Assembly (NCBI GenBank): GCA_003167475.1 | Contig: PMTB01000039.1 | Span: 11,127 to 17,247, forward strand | Source: a candidate division FCPU426 bacterium | GTDB lineage: Bacteria; Oederibacteriota; PGYV01; Palsa-1178 | Direction: 5' to 3' | DNA: 6,121 bases | Shown here: piece after piece, positions 5,899-6,121 of the stretch | Position numbering within the stretch: the stretch's first letter is position 1 | Layout: each line of letters begins with the position of its first letter | The notes under the pieces: generated by a model | Database searches by the model: none | Seen by the model: only the letters and a program-made list of their open reading frames with translations | What the model was told of the DNA's origin: nothing | Made by a program: the position numbers and the translations under genes

Positions 5899-6093
5899 TT
5901 ATTCTAGCGCACTTCCCAGCATATAAAGGCAGGCACCAACGCATCCCCATGTAATTATAAGCCATAATGGTATGTTCAATACCCCGGGCCTTGGATAAGC
6001 CCACACGCCGTAATTTATGGCGATTATTTCGCTGTAAGCGCCTGATACCGCGGAAAATACAAATACAATCGCAATTGTTTTTGATTTCCACAT
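5899..6093 (-). CDS. Small two-helix membrane protein, unknown function
   Basis: This 64-residue hydrophobic protein has two predicted membrane segments, at about residues 4-24 and 42-62. Between and into the second lies a Trp/Pro-rich stretch, 'YGVWAYPRPGVLNIPLWLI', followed by 'TWGC'. The motif resembles small membrane proteins or domains with W-x-Y-P and I-P-L-W-L-x3-W-G that I have met as hypotheticals, but I cannot assign a family. The ATG at 6093 is preferred over the TTG at 6099 because it starts MWKSK just before the first helix; neither has a clear ribosome site, so the start is uncertain. A different minus frame over 5819-6091 is open but gives no coherent hydrophobic or domain pattern. 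The stop codon lies 14 bases from the convergent Lgt-like stop. The upstream region is cut by the window edge, so operon membership is unknown. Confidence 0.6.
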   Translation of the reverse strand: MWKSKTIAIVFVFSAVSGAYSEIIAINYGVWAYPRPGVLNIPLWLIITWGCVGACLYMLGSALE

Positions 6094-6121
6094 TATCAAG
6101 AGTTAATATTAAATGTTGTGT

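Noticed and set aside
5819..6091. Minus-strand open frame of 90 codons overlapping the Lgt-like 3' end
   Set aside because: It overlaps the real Lgt-like gene and competes with the 5899-6093 frame, which alone gives a coherent two-helix membrane protein.

Overview
The window holds six protein genes on both strands, with compact, well-marked intergenic regions and no RNA gene, CRISPR array or transposase. It suggests a Gram-negative-type bacterium from a little-cultivated lineage. The clue is the large surface protein: a signal peptide, DUF11 repeats, a Thr/Pro linker and a C-terminal 'YPNPFN ... SGVYIY' FlgD/Por-type sorting domain. That architecture is familiar from Candidatus Goldbacteria, Elusimicrobiota, Fibrobacterota and neighbouring candidate phyla. 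The taxon is an inference from architecture only; no marker gene is present.

Layout. (1) 1-240 is non-coding: an A-rich stretch with a 10-bp tandem repeat lies between 18-bp inverted repeats, followed by a very strong bidirectional intrinsic terminator. (2) 241-2979 (minus) encodes a ~912-residue secreted, modular surface protein transcribed from a near-consensus promoter at 3082-3110. (3) 3212-4120 (plus) encodes a UbiA-family membrane prenyltransferase, divergent from the surface protein. (4) 4122-4514 and 4511-4840 (minus) form an overlapping MNT nucleotidyltransferase/HEPN pair, a toxin-antitoxin-like or defence-like module. It converges on the UbiA gene with a 1-nt gap, and its promoter -10 lies inside a perfect 18-bp palindrome. 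(5) 4993-5040 is a GC-rich REP-like hairpin in the shared upstream region. (6) 5120-5884 (plus) encodes an Lgt-like integral membrane protein with its own extended -10 promoter. (7) 5899-6093 (minus) encodes a small two-helix membrane protein convergent with the Lgt-like gene.

The genes do not read as one pathway. Each single gene and the MNT-HEPN pair has its own promoter, apart from the right-edge gene, whose upstream region is cut off. The links are mainly structural: three proteins are membrane-integral and one is exported. The points most worth a second look are a lectin-like domain inserted inside a DUF11 repeat, the palindrome over the MNT-HEPN promoter together with the atypical R-x3-H motif of the HEPN protein, and a Trp in place of the catalytic His in the Lgt-like protein.
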